Source of the DNA: Streptococcus suis YS56
Lineage (GTDB): Bacteria; Bacillota; Bacilli; Lactobacillales; Streptococcaceae
NCBI RefSeq assembly: GCF_000440115.1
Contig: NZ_ALMY01000087.1
Coordinates: 1 to 47,139, forward strand
DNA length: 47,139 nucleotides
Reading direction: 5' to 3'
Numbering within the stretch: the stretch's first letter is position 1; every line of letters starts with the position of its first letter. Under the pieces are notes generated by a model. That model was given only the letters and a program-made list of their open reading frames with translations. It was not told the DNA's origin and did no database searches. The position numbers and the translations under genes were made by a program. Positions 40,229 to 47,139 of this stretch are shown piece after piece.

Positions 40229-42118
40229 ATGAATAATACAGAAATTGCAAAAAAAGTCATTGACGCCCTTGGTGGACGTGAGAACGTACGCAGTGTTGCC
40301 CACTGTGCGACTCGCCTTCGTGTCATGGTTGTTGATGAAGGAAAAATCGACAAGGATACAGTCGAAGACATCGAAAAAGTACAAGGTGCTTTCTTCAACT
40401 CTGGTCAATACCAAATCATCTTTGGTACTGGTACAGTAAACAAAATCTACGATGAAGTGGTTGCCCTTGGTTTGCCAACAGCGACTACTGGTGAGCAAAA
40501 AGCTGAAGCTGCTAAACAAGGCAATGCTTTCCAACGTGCTATCCGTACTTTCGGTGACGTATTCGTTCCAATCATTCCTGCTATCGTAGCAACTGGTCTT
40601 TTCATGGGTCTTCGTGGTCTTCTTGGAGCTCTTGGTTATACTCTTCCAGAAGATTTGAACGTTTACTCACAAATCTTGACAGATACAGCATTCATCGTAT
40701 TGCCAGCCTTGGTAGTATGGTCAACCTTCCGTGTATTCGGTGGTAACCAAACAATTGGTATCGTTCTTGGTATGATGCTCATTGCTGGTCAATTGCCAAA
40801 CGCTTGGGTTGTAGCATCAGGTGGCGATGTGAAACCAACTATCTTCTTCGGTTTCATCCCAGTTGTTGGTTTGCAAGGTTCAGTATTGCCAGCCTTCATC
40901 ATCGGTTTGATTGGTGCTAAATTTGAAAAAGCTGTCCGCAAGGTTGTTCCAGAAGTTCTTGACCTCTTGGTAACGCCATTCGTGACCTTGTTTGTAATGT
41001 CTATTCTTGGCTTGTTTGTCATTGGTCCAGTCTTCCACGTGGTTGAAAACTACATCTTGGCTGGTACACAAGCTATCTTGAACTTGCCAATGGGTCTTGG
41101 TGGTCTCCTTATCGGTGGTGTTCACCAAGTCATCGTTGTATCAGGTGTTCACCATATCTTCAACTTCTTGGAAGCTCAATTGGTAGCAAACACTGGTGCT
41201 AACCCATTCAACGCTATCATCACTGCAGCTATGACAGCACAAGGTGCTGCTACAGTAGCGGTTGGTGTGAAAACTAAAAATCCTAAATTGAAAGCTCTTG
41301 CTTTCCCAGCAGCTCTTTCTGCCTTCCTCGGTATTACTGAGCCAGCTATCTTCGGTGTTAACTTGCGTTTCCGCAAACCATTCCTTCTTTCATTGGTTGC
41401 TGGTGCCATCGGTGGTGCTGTAGCATCTCTTCTTGGTCTTGCCGGTACAGGTATGGGTGTTACTATCATCCCAGGTTTGACACTTTACGCAGGTAATGGT
41501 CAAATTCTTCCATACATCCTTATGGTTGCTGTATCATTTGCTCTTGGTTTCGCTTTGACTTACCTCTTCGGTTATGAAGATGAGGAGAAAGACGTAAAAA
41601 AGTCTAGTGCTTCTGCACAAGAAACAGCTGAAACGCTTGAAGAAGCAGAAACAGGACTTGTAGCTGAAGAAACTCTTGTATCTCCACTTTCAGGTGATGT
41701 TGTTGCTCTTGAAAATGTAAATGACCCGGTCTTCTCATCAGGAGCTATGGGTAAAGGTTTGGCTGTTAAACCGTCTGAGGGTGTTGTTTACGCTCCAGCA
41801 GATGCAGAAGTAACAATTGCTTTTGAAACAGGTCACGCTTATGGCTTGAAAACAGCTTCAGGTGCTGAAATCTTGATCCATATCGGTATTGATACAGTAT
41901 CAATGAACGGTAACGGTTTTGAGAAATTGGTTGCAGCTGGCGACAAGGTTAAAGCTGGCGATGCAATTGCAAAATTCGATGCAGCTAAGATTGCTGAAGC
42001 TGGTCTTGATGATACAACCATGATTATCGTGACAAACACTGCAGACTTTACAGAAGTAACTCCACTTGCAGAGGGAACAATCGCTCACGGTGCGGACTTC
42101 TTGAAAGTTGCTAAATAA
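40229..42118 (+). CDS. scrA: PTS sucrose transporter, IIBCA
   Basis: A 629-residue fused sucrose permease. EIIB is residues 1-90 with the phosphorylated Cys26 (VAHCATRL), EIIC about 105-455 with about ten membrane segments (FIGxxGxxxP-like GITEPAIFGVNLR), and EIIA about 485-629 with His551 (ILIHIGIDT). It phosphorylates sucrose during uptake. AAGGAG precedes ATG 40229. Confidence 0.96.
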   Translation: MNNTEIAKKVIDALGGRENVRSVAHCATRLRVMVVDEGKIDKDTVEDIEKVQGAFFNSGQYQIIFGTGTVNKIYDEVVALGLPTATTGEQKAEAAKQGNAFQRAIRTFGDVFVPIIPAIVATGLFMGLRGLLGALGYTLPEDLNVYSQILTDTAFIVLPALVVWSTFRVFGGNQTIGIVLGMMLIAGQLPNAWVVASGGDVKPTIFFGFIPVVGLQGSVLPAFIIGLIGAKFEKAVRKVVPEVLDLLVTPFVTLFVMSILGLFVIGPVFHVVENYILAGTQAILNLPMGLGGLLIGGVHQVIVVSGVHHIFNFLEAQLVANTGANPFNAIITAAMTAQGAATVAVGVKTKNPKLKALAFPAALSAFLGITEPAIFGVNLRFRKPFLLSLVAGAIGGAVASLLGLAGTGMGVTIIPGLTLYAGNGQILPYILMVAVSFALGFALTYLFGYEDEEKDVKKSSASAQETAETLEEAETGLVAEETLVSPLSGDVVALENVNDPVFSSGAMGKGLAVKPSEGVVYAPADAEVTIAFETGHAYGLKTASGAEILIHIGIDTVSMNGNGFEKLVAAGDKVKAGDAIAKFDAAKIAEAGLDDTTMIIVTNTADFTEVTPLAEGTIAHGADFLKVAK

Positions 42119-42137
42119 TTCTAGCCCCCCTCTTTGC

Positions 42138-42225
42138 TTTCATTACTTCGTTAACTCGCTTTGGCGTACTTCAGTACAGCCTTCAGCTCGTTGCCTAGTA
42201 CTGAAAGTAAGATGAGAGCCTAGAA
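42138..42225 (-). repeat. Interspersed repeat family A, copy 3 (partial, reverse)
   Basis: CAGCTCGTTGCCTAGTACTG and AAAGTAAGATGAGA match the ends of the copies at 33640-33770 and, inverted, 78-215. The hairpin arm is missing, so this is a partial copy. Confidence 0.7.
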
Positions 42226-42238
42226 GTAAAAATATTTA

Positions 42239-42262
42239 GAAAAAGGCGGTAAGCCTTTTTCT
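42239..42262 (+). terminator. scrA terminator
   Basis: AAAAAGGC-ggtaa-GCCTTTTT, followed by CTTCT. Confidence 0.75.
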
Positions 42263-42276
42263 TCTGTTATTATCTA

Positions 42277-42285
42277 TGGTATAAT
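42277..42285 (+). promoter_or_regulatory. Probable scrK promoter, extended -10
   Basis: TGG, TATAAT (42280-42285), 30 bases before ATG 42315. No clear -35. Confidence 0.5.
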
Positions 42286-42314
42286 AGAACAGATAAAAAA
42301 TGGGAGATATTCAC

Positions 42315-43196
42315 ATGACAAAACTTTACGGAAGCTTGGAAGCTGGTGGTACAAAATTTGTTTGTGCTGTTGGTGATGAGAATTTCCAAGTAATTGAAAA
42401 AACGCAATTTCTAACGACGACTCCTTATGAAACGATTGAGAGAACGGTTGAATTCTTCAAGCGCTATGAAGATCGTTTGGCAGGTATTGCGATTGGTTCT
42501 TTCGGTCCAATTGATGTTGATCAAAACTCACAGACTTATGGTTATATCACTTCGACACCAAAACCACACTGGTCAAATATTGATTTACTTGGTCTGATTG
42601 CTAAGGAATTTAACATTCCATTCTACTTCACGACAGATGTGAATTCATCAGCTTTTGGTGAAACATTGGTTCGTAAAGGGGTAAAGAGCTTAGTTTACTA
42701 TACAATTGGTACAGGTATTGGTGCAGGTGCTATTCAAAATGGTGAGTTTATCGGTGGCTTGGGTCATACCGAAGCGGGTCATACTTACGTTGCCCTACAC
42801 CCTTACGATGTAAAACATGAATTTAAAGGGATGTGTCCATTCCACAATGGGTGTTTGGAAGGCTTAGCTGCAGGTCCTTCTCTTGAAGGCCGTACAGGTA
42901 TTCGTGGTGAATTGATCGAGTTAAATTCAGACGTTTGGGATGTGCAGGCTTACTACATTGCTCAAGCAGCCGTACAGGCAACCTTACTTTATCGTCCGCA
43001 AGTAATTGTATTTGGTGGAGGAGTTATGGCTCAAGAGCACATGCTTAATCGTGTACGTGAGAAGTTTGTCGGTTTGATGAACGATTATCTCCCAACACCA
43101 GATGTCAAAGAATATATCGTGACGCCAGCTGTTGCTGAAAATGGTTCTGCAACTCTTGGAAACTTTGCTTTGGCAAAACAGGTATCAGAAAAGTAA
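42315..43196 (+). CDS. scrK: Fructokinase (ROK family)
   Basis: A 293-residue ROK kinase: ATP-binding LEAGGTKFVCAVGD (residues about 6-19), YYTIGTGIGAGAI and the zinc motif HEFKGMCPFHNGCLEG (His, Cys, His, Cys). It phosphorylates the fructose released by ScrB. ATG 42315 has GGGAGA nine bases upstream; the ATG at 42300 in the same frame has none. The gene normally completes the scr cluster. Confidence 0.93.
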   Translation: MTKLYGSLEAGGTKFVCAVGDENFQVIEKTQFLTTTPYETIERTVEFFKRYEDRLAGIAIGSFGPIDVDQNSQTYGYITSTPKPHWSNIDLLGLIAKEFNIPFYFTTDVNSSAFGETLVRKGVKSLVYYTIGTGIGAGAIQNGEFIGGLGHTEAGHTYVALHPYDVKHEFKGMCPFHNGCLEGLAAGPSLEGRTGIRGELIELNSDVWDVQAYYIAQAAVQATLLYRPQVIVFGGGVMAQEHMLNRVREKFVGLMNDYLPTPDVKEYIVTPAVAENGSATLGNFALAKQVSEK

Positions 43197-43199
43197 TAT

Positions 43200-43236
43200 A
43201 AAAAGTTAGGGACTAGAAATAATCCCTAACTTTTTT
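43200..43236. terminator. Bidirectional terminator after scrK
   Basis: AAAAGTTAGGGA-ctagaaata-ATCCCTAACTTTTTT, strong on both strands. Confidence 0.85.
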
Positions 43237-43237
43237 C

Positions 43238-46200
43238 TTATTCTGTAAAAATACTAGTTCTATAATCATCTGTAAGTTTTAGATAGGCATCGTGTAACAA
43301 TCCTTTTAATTCAGAAACTTTCGTATTTTCTGTTGTAAAATTACCTGCAGCAATATCGGCTAGGACAGCTTGATCCATCAATTCTTGCAATTGCTCATAG
43401 TTGGCTACCGTGAGCTCCTGCCCATCATAGTTGATGGTAACAGGTTTTAGGAAAGCAAGTTTTTGGACGCGTTCTTGGTACATCGCTTTCTTGAAAGTCT
43501 TATAATCGCCATTGTATTCAGGGAGAATATTGGTAAAGATGAGTGAATCAGGAACGACATCGCTATCTGCTTGTTTGTATTGGTTAGACATGTAAGGTAC
43601 CATGCCATTTTCATATCCTTTTTCAGCTAGAAGTTCAAATGCTGTACGTCGAAAAGAAAGATCACCAGGAACACGCTCGGTTGTTGCGGTAGCCCAGATA
43701 GGAGCAAAGAGACTTAGTTTGTGATAGCCGTTGTTCATCACCTCTTCAGGATTATCAGGGTCTCGCTCAATGCGATTTGCAGATTCACGACGGACGGTCA
43801 CATCATTATCAACAAGGTCATCAACAGTTTTTAGCTCGATGCTATTCCATTCTTCATCTGTGAAATCACGTTTAAGGTTTACTCCGTAAGGTCCATACTC
43901 TTCCGCACCTGGGATGATTTTTTCTTTCGTTTCTAATTTGTGAAACCATTGGCGTTGAGTGTCTTTATCCTGTTTTAAAATAGCTGTACCTTCGGCGTAT
44001 TCTAATGTGTAGATGAGATCGAATAAGCCCTGCATATATTGTTGTAAATCTGTTGAATTTTGGAAGCGTTCAGGACTAACATTGTGGTAGCGAGTGCCAG
44101 TATAACCTGAATAATCAGATAGAGAATTAAAGCCGATGATTGGATAGTCGACGCGGTCTGGTGCTTGTAACATTCCTTCAGGAAATGCTTCAAGTTGCAT
44201 ACCAGCTCTTCGGTTATGACCGAGTAAGAATTTATCATAATCAAATGCGTGAACCATCTCGTGCGTGAGTGTTACGGCGCCATCTGTTCCGAGTAATGGG
44301 GTGATGACAAAGTTGACTTCCTGTCTCCAAGCATAAGCACCGGCCCAAGTGAGTTCAGGAAGGAAGTAGGTTCCAGAAGGACCGAAAACTTCTTGAATGA
44401 CAGCTGTCGTCTCAGCGGTAGCGTCATTTTGCATTTTATCAACAAATTCAGGAGTGAGCTTGCCTGTATCGGAATACCAAACACCTTTCCAAGCGTAAGA
44501 AGAGGCGTCGTAGGCGTAATTGCCGTGTCCTCCCCATACTGGCTGGAAGTAGAGTAAGGTATGCTTATGATAATCAGGCAGGATACGGTACCACATGTCG
44601 TAATGAGCACGATACAACTCGGCATCTGCCAGGATTTGATCTTTTATTTTGGAGAGTTCGGCCTGATAGGCTTCGGGATTGCTTAGTTTTAGAGATTGAT
44701 CAATGTAACGATCGTAGGAACTAAAGATGAGATTTGATAGGTTTGAAATGATGTAAACATTGTCCTCGCTCGTTGTTAATAGCGGGAGTAACATATTTGG
44801 ATAGGTATCGCGGATACGAGGCGTAATTACTTCTTCAGGGATTTGAGGATCTTTTAATCGCTCATAGACATTTAGTCTGCTGTTGTCTTCATCGCTAAGA
44901 ACGGTAGATTTAGTCTCTACGATAAAGGCATCTGTCGTTTGTTTGAACCAATCGTTATCAGACATTTCAGGTAAAAAGATTTCTCGATAGGCTTCAAGGA
45001 AATCAGTCAGGGATGCCTTGTCTGTGACAGATGCAAAGTTCTCTGCATAGGAAAAATAACTTTTTTGCGGACTGTAACTCTGGTAGTCATTTTGTCCAAA
45101 AGTTATGAGAGCATCTAGTGAATCCGCTTCTCCTCCGAAGAAATCCGTATGGAACATTGTTAATTCCTTGCTATTAATTTCTCCGTAATCAATATCGTAC
45201 CATCTATCGAGGTAGGCTAAACTGAGTAAGATAATTTCTTTATTCTCTTCGATGGTACGAATGGTTTGTGTGACTGATTCTGGATCATCTAGTTTAACAG
45301 ACTCATCATTTATTAACGCTTTTTTTAGATAGTCACGAATATTTGTCTTAACTTTGTTAAATGGTTCTTCTAGATAGAGACGGTCCATTTGCTGCTCTTG
45401 ATTTTCTGTAATGGAGAGAGCGGTATACATATTTTCAGAACGAAATTCAACCGCTTGTAGGCTTGGAACTACCTTGTCTAGAATGTCAGAGTAGTCTTGT
45501 AATGTTTGGAGAGGTGAATAAGTAACTCCCCAATCCGCTACTTGGTAGTAAGCACGTTTATCTTTGTTTTCTGTATATTGGAGTGGGAAAAATAAGGTGC
45601 TGCCATCTTCAAAGTGAGCTAGGAGTGTATTGATGTTTTCCTCTCTTCCCTGTATATCAGAAATAATGGTTTTGTCGGCCATGGGGACAAGGCTGATCAT
45701 TTTACTACTAGCCAATTTGTGGTCTGCACCAATATTGTTGGCAGCCTTTCTTAGTTGCTGGTTGTCGCTTGTTGGATCTAATTTTTTTAGATTGAAGAGC
45801 AAGGTTTCATTATCTATAGCGCTATCGGTACTATCTTGTTGCTGAGATGATGCAGTTGTGGAAGAGCTCTCTTTATTCTCGGTAGATTGTGGACCTATAT
45901 CTTTGTCAGTGACATAGCCTACATACTGATACAGCTTTATGTTACTTGGATCAGGGAGTTGGTCTCCGACTTTGAGCTGATGAACCTGATTGTAGCCTGC
46001 AAGTAAATTGCCTTCTAGAGCCTGGATGCTCTGGATAGGTAGAATAGAACCAGTGGCGGTCAGAAGAAGGATGGATGAAATAATCCTTTTCTTTTTGCCT
46101 TTTCCGGCCAAACTTATTCCTAGAACTAGAAGAAGTCCCCCTCCAATCGTTAATAGATTGATCCCAGTCTCCCCTGTAGCTGGAAGAATCCCAAATATTT

Positions 46201-46468
46201 TTTTAGGTTCGGTCTTGTAGATGAGATAGATTGTTTGATTCTCCGTAGCTGTTTCTTTGGAAGGTGAGACAGTTTTCAGCTTAGATAAGACAGAATCCTT
46301 CTCTGAACTTGTTAGTTCATCTTGTGCAATATAGTGATATTGAACAGATACCGTCGATGCATCATTTGCGTAAACTATAGGAGGCTGGCTTCCCCATAGG
46401 CTACTCACTATGGCTACTGTAGTACTAGATATGGCTAGTTGTTTAAGAGCGATTTTCTTGGTATACAT
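43238..46468 (-). CDS. M26-type zinc metalloprotease with N-terminal LPATG
   Basis: A 1076-residue surface protein. A signal peptide (about 1-34) precedes LPATGE at residues 95-100, followed by two hydrophobic segments (about 104-120 and 130-148), the arrangement of streptococcal IgA1 proteases and Zmp proteins in which the N-terminus is anchored and the C-terminal part released. The catalytic HEMVH is residues 736-740 and the third ligand Glu760, twenty residues after the second His. Host IgA or other proteins are likely targets; the short length (1.1 kb codons against 1.6 to 2 kb usual) lacks the large repeat region. AAAAGGAGAGG precedes ATG 46468; TATAAT lies at 46506-46511 (minus). Confidence 0.88.
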   Translation of the reverse strand: MYTKKIALKQLAISSTTVAIVSSLWGSQPPIVYANDASTVSVQYHYIAQDELTSSEKDSVLSKLKTVSPSKETATENQTIYLIYKTEPKKIFGILPATGETGINLLTIGGGLLLVLGISLAGKGKKKRIISSILLLTATGSILPIQSIQALEGNLLAGYNQVHQLKVGDQLPDPSNIKLYQYVGYVTDKDIGPQSTENKESSSTTASSQQQDSTDSAIDNETLLFNLKKLDPTSDNQQLRKAANNIGADHKLASSKMISLVPMADKTIISDIQGREENINTLLAHFEDGSTLFFPLQYTENKDKRAYYQVADWGVTYSPLQTLQDYSDILDKVVPSLQAVEFRSENMYTALSITENQEQQMDRLYLEEPFNKVKTNIRDYLKKALINDESVKLDDPESVTQTIRTIEENKEIILLSLAYLDRWYDIDYGEINSKELTMFHTDFFGGEADSLDALITFGQNDYQSYSPQKSYFSYAENFASVTDKASLTDFLEAYREIFLPEMSDNDWFKQTTDAFIVETKSTVLSDEDNSRLNVYERLKDPQIPEEVITPRIRDTYPNMLLPLLTTSEDNVYIISNLSNLIFSSYDRYIDQSLKLSNPEAYQAELSKIKDQILADAELYRAHYDMWYRILPDYHKHTLLYFQPVWGGHGNYAYDASSYAWKGVWYSDTGKLTPEFVDKMQNDATAETTAVIQEVFGPSGTYFLPELTWAGAYAWRQEVNFVITPLLGTDGAVTLTHEMVHAFDYDKFLLGHNRRAGMQLEAFPEGMLQAPDRVDYPIIGFNSLSDYSGYTGTRYHNVSPERFQNSTDLQQYMQGLFDLIYTLEYAEGTAILKQDKDTQRQWFHKLETKEKIIPGAEEYGPYGVNLKRDFTDEEWNSIELKTVDDLVDNDVTVRRESANRIERDPDNPEEVMNNGYHKLSLFAPIWATATTERVPGDLSFRRTAFELLAEKGYENGMVPYMSNQYKQADSDVVPDSLIFTNILPEYNGDYKTFKKAMYQERVQKLAFLKPVTINYDGQELTVANYEQLQELMDQAVLADIAAGNFTTENTKVSELKGLLHDAYLKLTDDYRTSIFTE

Positions 46469-46667
46469 TTTCCTCTCCTTTTTACATATTTACTTGTACA
46501 ATCAGATTATACTACTTGTAAGAAGAAAAAAATGCCAAATCGTTCACATTTTTGGGGCAATAGTGCATATTTTTTAAAAATTTTAAATGGTATATTTTTA
46601 CTAGAGATAGAGGCTGGTATCCTGGAATTTATTTTAGTAATTGGTGTCTTAATCATGTTCTTTTTGG

Positions 46668-47002
46668 GAGTGGGAAAGACCTCAGCCATTCATAGAAGAG
46701 TTCCCCTCACTTCCAAACATTTAGGTTTGGGCTAAAATAGTCCACTGGACTATTTTACTTCCACCCCCGCACAGCTCAAACTGCCTGGGAGACAGTTTGA
46801 GGTTGGAGATAAAGCGAACTTTGTTCGCAACAGTCGTAATGGTTAGATTTGGAGTGTAAAACACGAAGTGCTGAGATTTGCAAAGCAAATCCTATCTCCC
46901 ACCTTTAACAGTCTCCCAGACTGTTAAAGCCAATCAACCACTGCGCTGAGATGTTGACACGAACTCTGACTAGTGGAGCTGGGCTTTTTGCCCAGCCTCG
47001 TG
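46668..47002 (+). repeat. Interspersed repeat family B, copy 2
   Basis: Direct copy of 255-597, same orientation. Hairpins at 46728-46760 (AAAATAGTCC-act-GGACTATTTT), 46775-46801 (CTCAAACTG...CAGTTTGAG), 46866-46892 (GAGATTTGC-aaa-GCAAATC) and 46907-46925 (AACAGTCT-ccc-AGACTGTT) correspond in place to those of copy 1 but have different stem sequences. It ends in GCTGGGC-TTTTT-GCCCAGC. No gene in 46469-47139. Confidence 0.85.
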
Positions 47003-47088
47003 TAGAAATTTTTCCAGATTTGTTTGTTTTATTGTGTTTTTATCTAAGAATACTGTGTATCCTAGCACGCCAAACGCATGAAGAAAAA

Positions 47089-47107
47089 TTCGTTTTCAGA
47101 AAACGAA
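47089..47107. other. Hairpin at the window end
   Basis: TTCGTTTT-cag-AAAACGAA is a perfect 8-bp hairpin with A and T runs around it, possibly the terminator of a gene beyond the window. Confidence 0.4.
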
Positions 47108-47139
47108 AATCATAACCAAACATCAATCAAAGTAGTACA

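Noticed and set aside
42300..42314. Upstream ATG start of scrK (MGDIH)
   Set aside because: No Shine-Dalgarno before it; GGGAGA fits the ATG at 42315.
46439..46735. 98-codon frame with a hydrophobic segment (LEIEAGILEFILVIGVLIM)
   Set aside because: It starts inside the reverse strand of the protease gene, has no ribosome binding site and runs into the repeat; probably chance or a remnant.
1..47139. tRNA or rRNA genes and known riboswitches
   Set aside because: I saw no cloverleaf, rRNA segments, T-box or named riboswitch motif. The nearest candidates are hairpin repeats without such conserved cores.

Overview
The window looks like a chromosomal segment of a streptococcus, most probably Streptococcus suis. 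This rests on the gene set and order (ecsAB-ccrZ-trmB, rimP-nusA-ylxR-ylxQ-infB-rbfA, rpsF-ssb-rpsR, efp-asp23-nusB next to scrR/scrB/scrA/scrK), low to moderate G+C, strong AGGAGG-type ribosome binding sites, and a shp/rgg/suiABC radical-SAM peptide cluster. It is a recognition from the sequence, not a database result.

Layout. 1-600: interspersed hairpin-rich repeats, no gene. 602-1304 (minus): a small membrane-anchored coiled-coil protein and a HIT hydrolase. 1367-4614: EcsAB transporter, the CcrZ-type kinase-like protein and TrmB. 4649-4835 (minus): a small membrane-protein gene broken by a single-base frameshift. 5053-10825: rimP-nusA-ylxR-ylxQ-infB, then rbfA behind a 178-bp MITE whose ends match the IS630 element found about 1.5 kb downstream. 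10857-13433: remnants of group II introns placed just after rho-independent terminators, one split by the IS630 copy, around a lipoprotein gene. 13434-17080: quorum-sensing pheromone (shp, minus strand), its Rgg receptor, and suiABC (22-residue precursor, radical SAM/SPASM enzyme, MFS-like exporter), markedly A+T-rich. 17332-19173: Cthe_2159-like lipoprotein and a TRIC-type channel. 19406-26789: pyruvate/acetoin-type dehydrogenase complex (pdhA, pdhB, pdhC, lpdA) and lipoate ligase. 26961-28029: rpsF-ssb-rpsR, followed by a tandem array of terminator-like hairpins. 28541-30157 (minus): DUF1129 protein and CorA. 30777-33602: uvrA. 33793-34943: a ribbon-helix-helix-like small protein (minus) and a PASTA-like/DUF4839-like lipoprotein. 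35028-37539: pepP, efp, asp23-like, nusB. 37622-43196: sucrose regulon (scrR, scrB, scrA, scrK). 43238-46468 (minus): an M26-type zinc metalloprotease with an N-terminal LPATG. 46668-47002: a second copy of the repeat seen at 255-597.

The most unusual signal is non-coding. Eight copies of a hairpin element lie between pdhA and uvrA (20510-20850, 22170-22286, 23675-23938, 30330-30772). Each has the frame AnnC-N4-TAAA ... AC-N4'-T, in which the four-base blocks N4 and N4' differ from copy to copy but stay complementary in all eight. In front of pdhC, lpdA and uvrA the element separates an AAAGGA Shine-Dalgarno from the AUG, which has no Shine-Dalgarno directly before it; the folded hairpin would bring the two together. 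Other structured elements are a covarying pair of about 340-bp repeats near the window ends, the terminator array after rpsR, a palindrome over the nusA ribosome binding site, and a shared GCATATATGGGAA box in the shp and suiA promoters.

How the parts work together: the left third is core translation and transcription machinery, the shp-rgg-sui cassette is a self-contained pheromone-controlled peptide-modification unit probably acquired by transfer, the pdh block turns 2-oxoacids into acetyl-CoA with lipoate supplied by LplA, and the scr block imports and cleaves sucrose under a LacI-type repressor.
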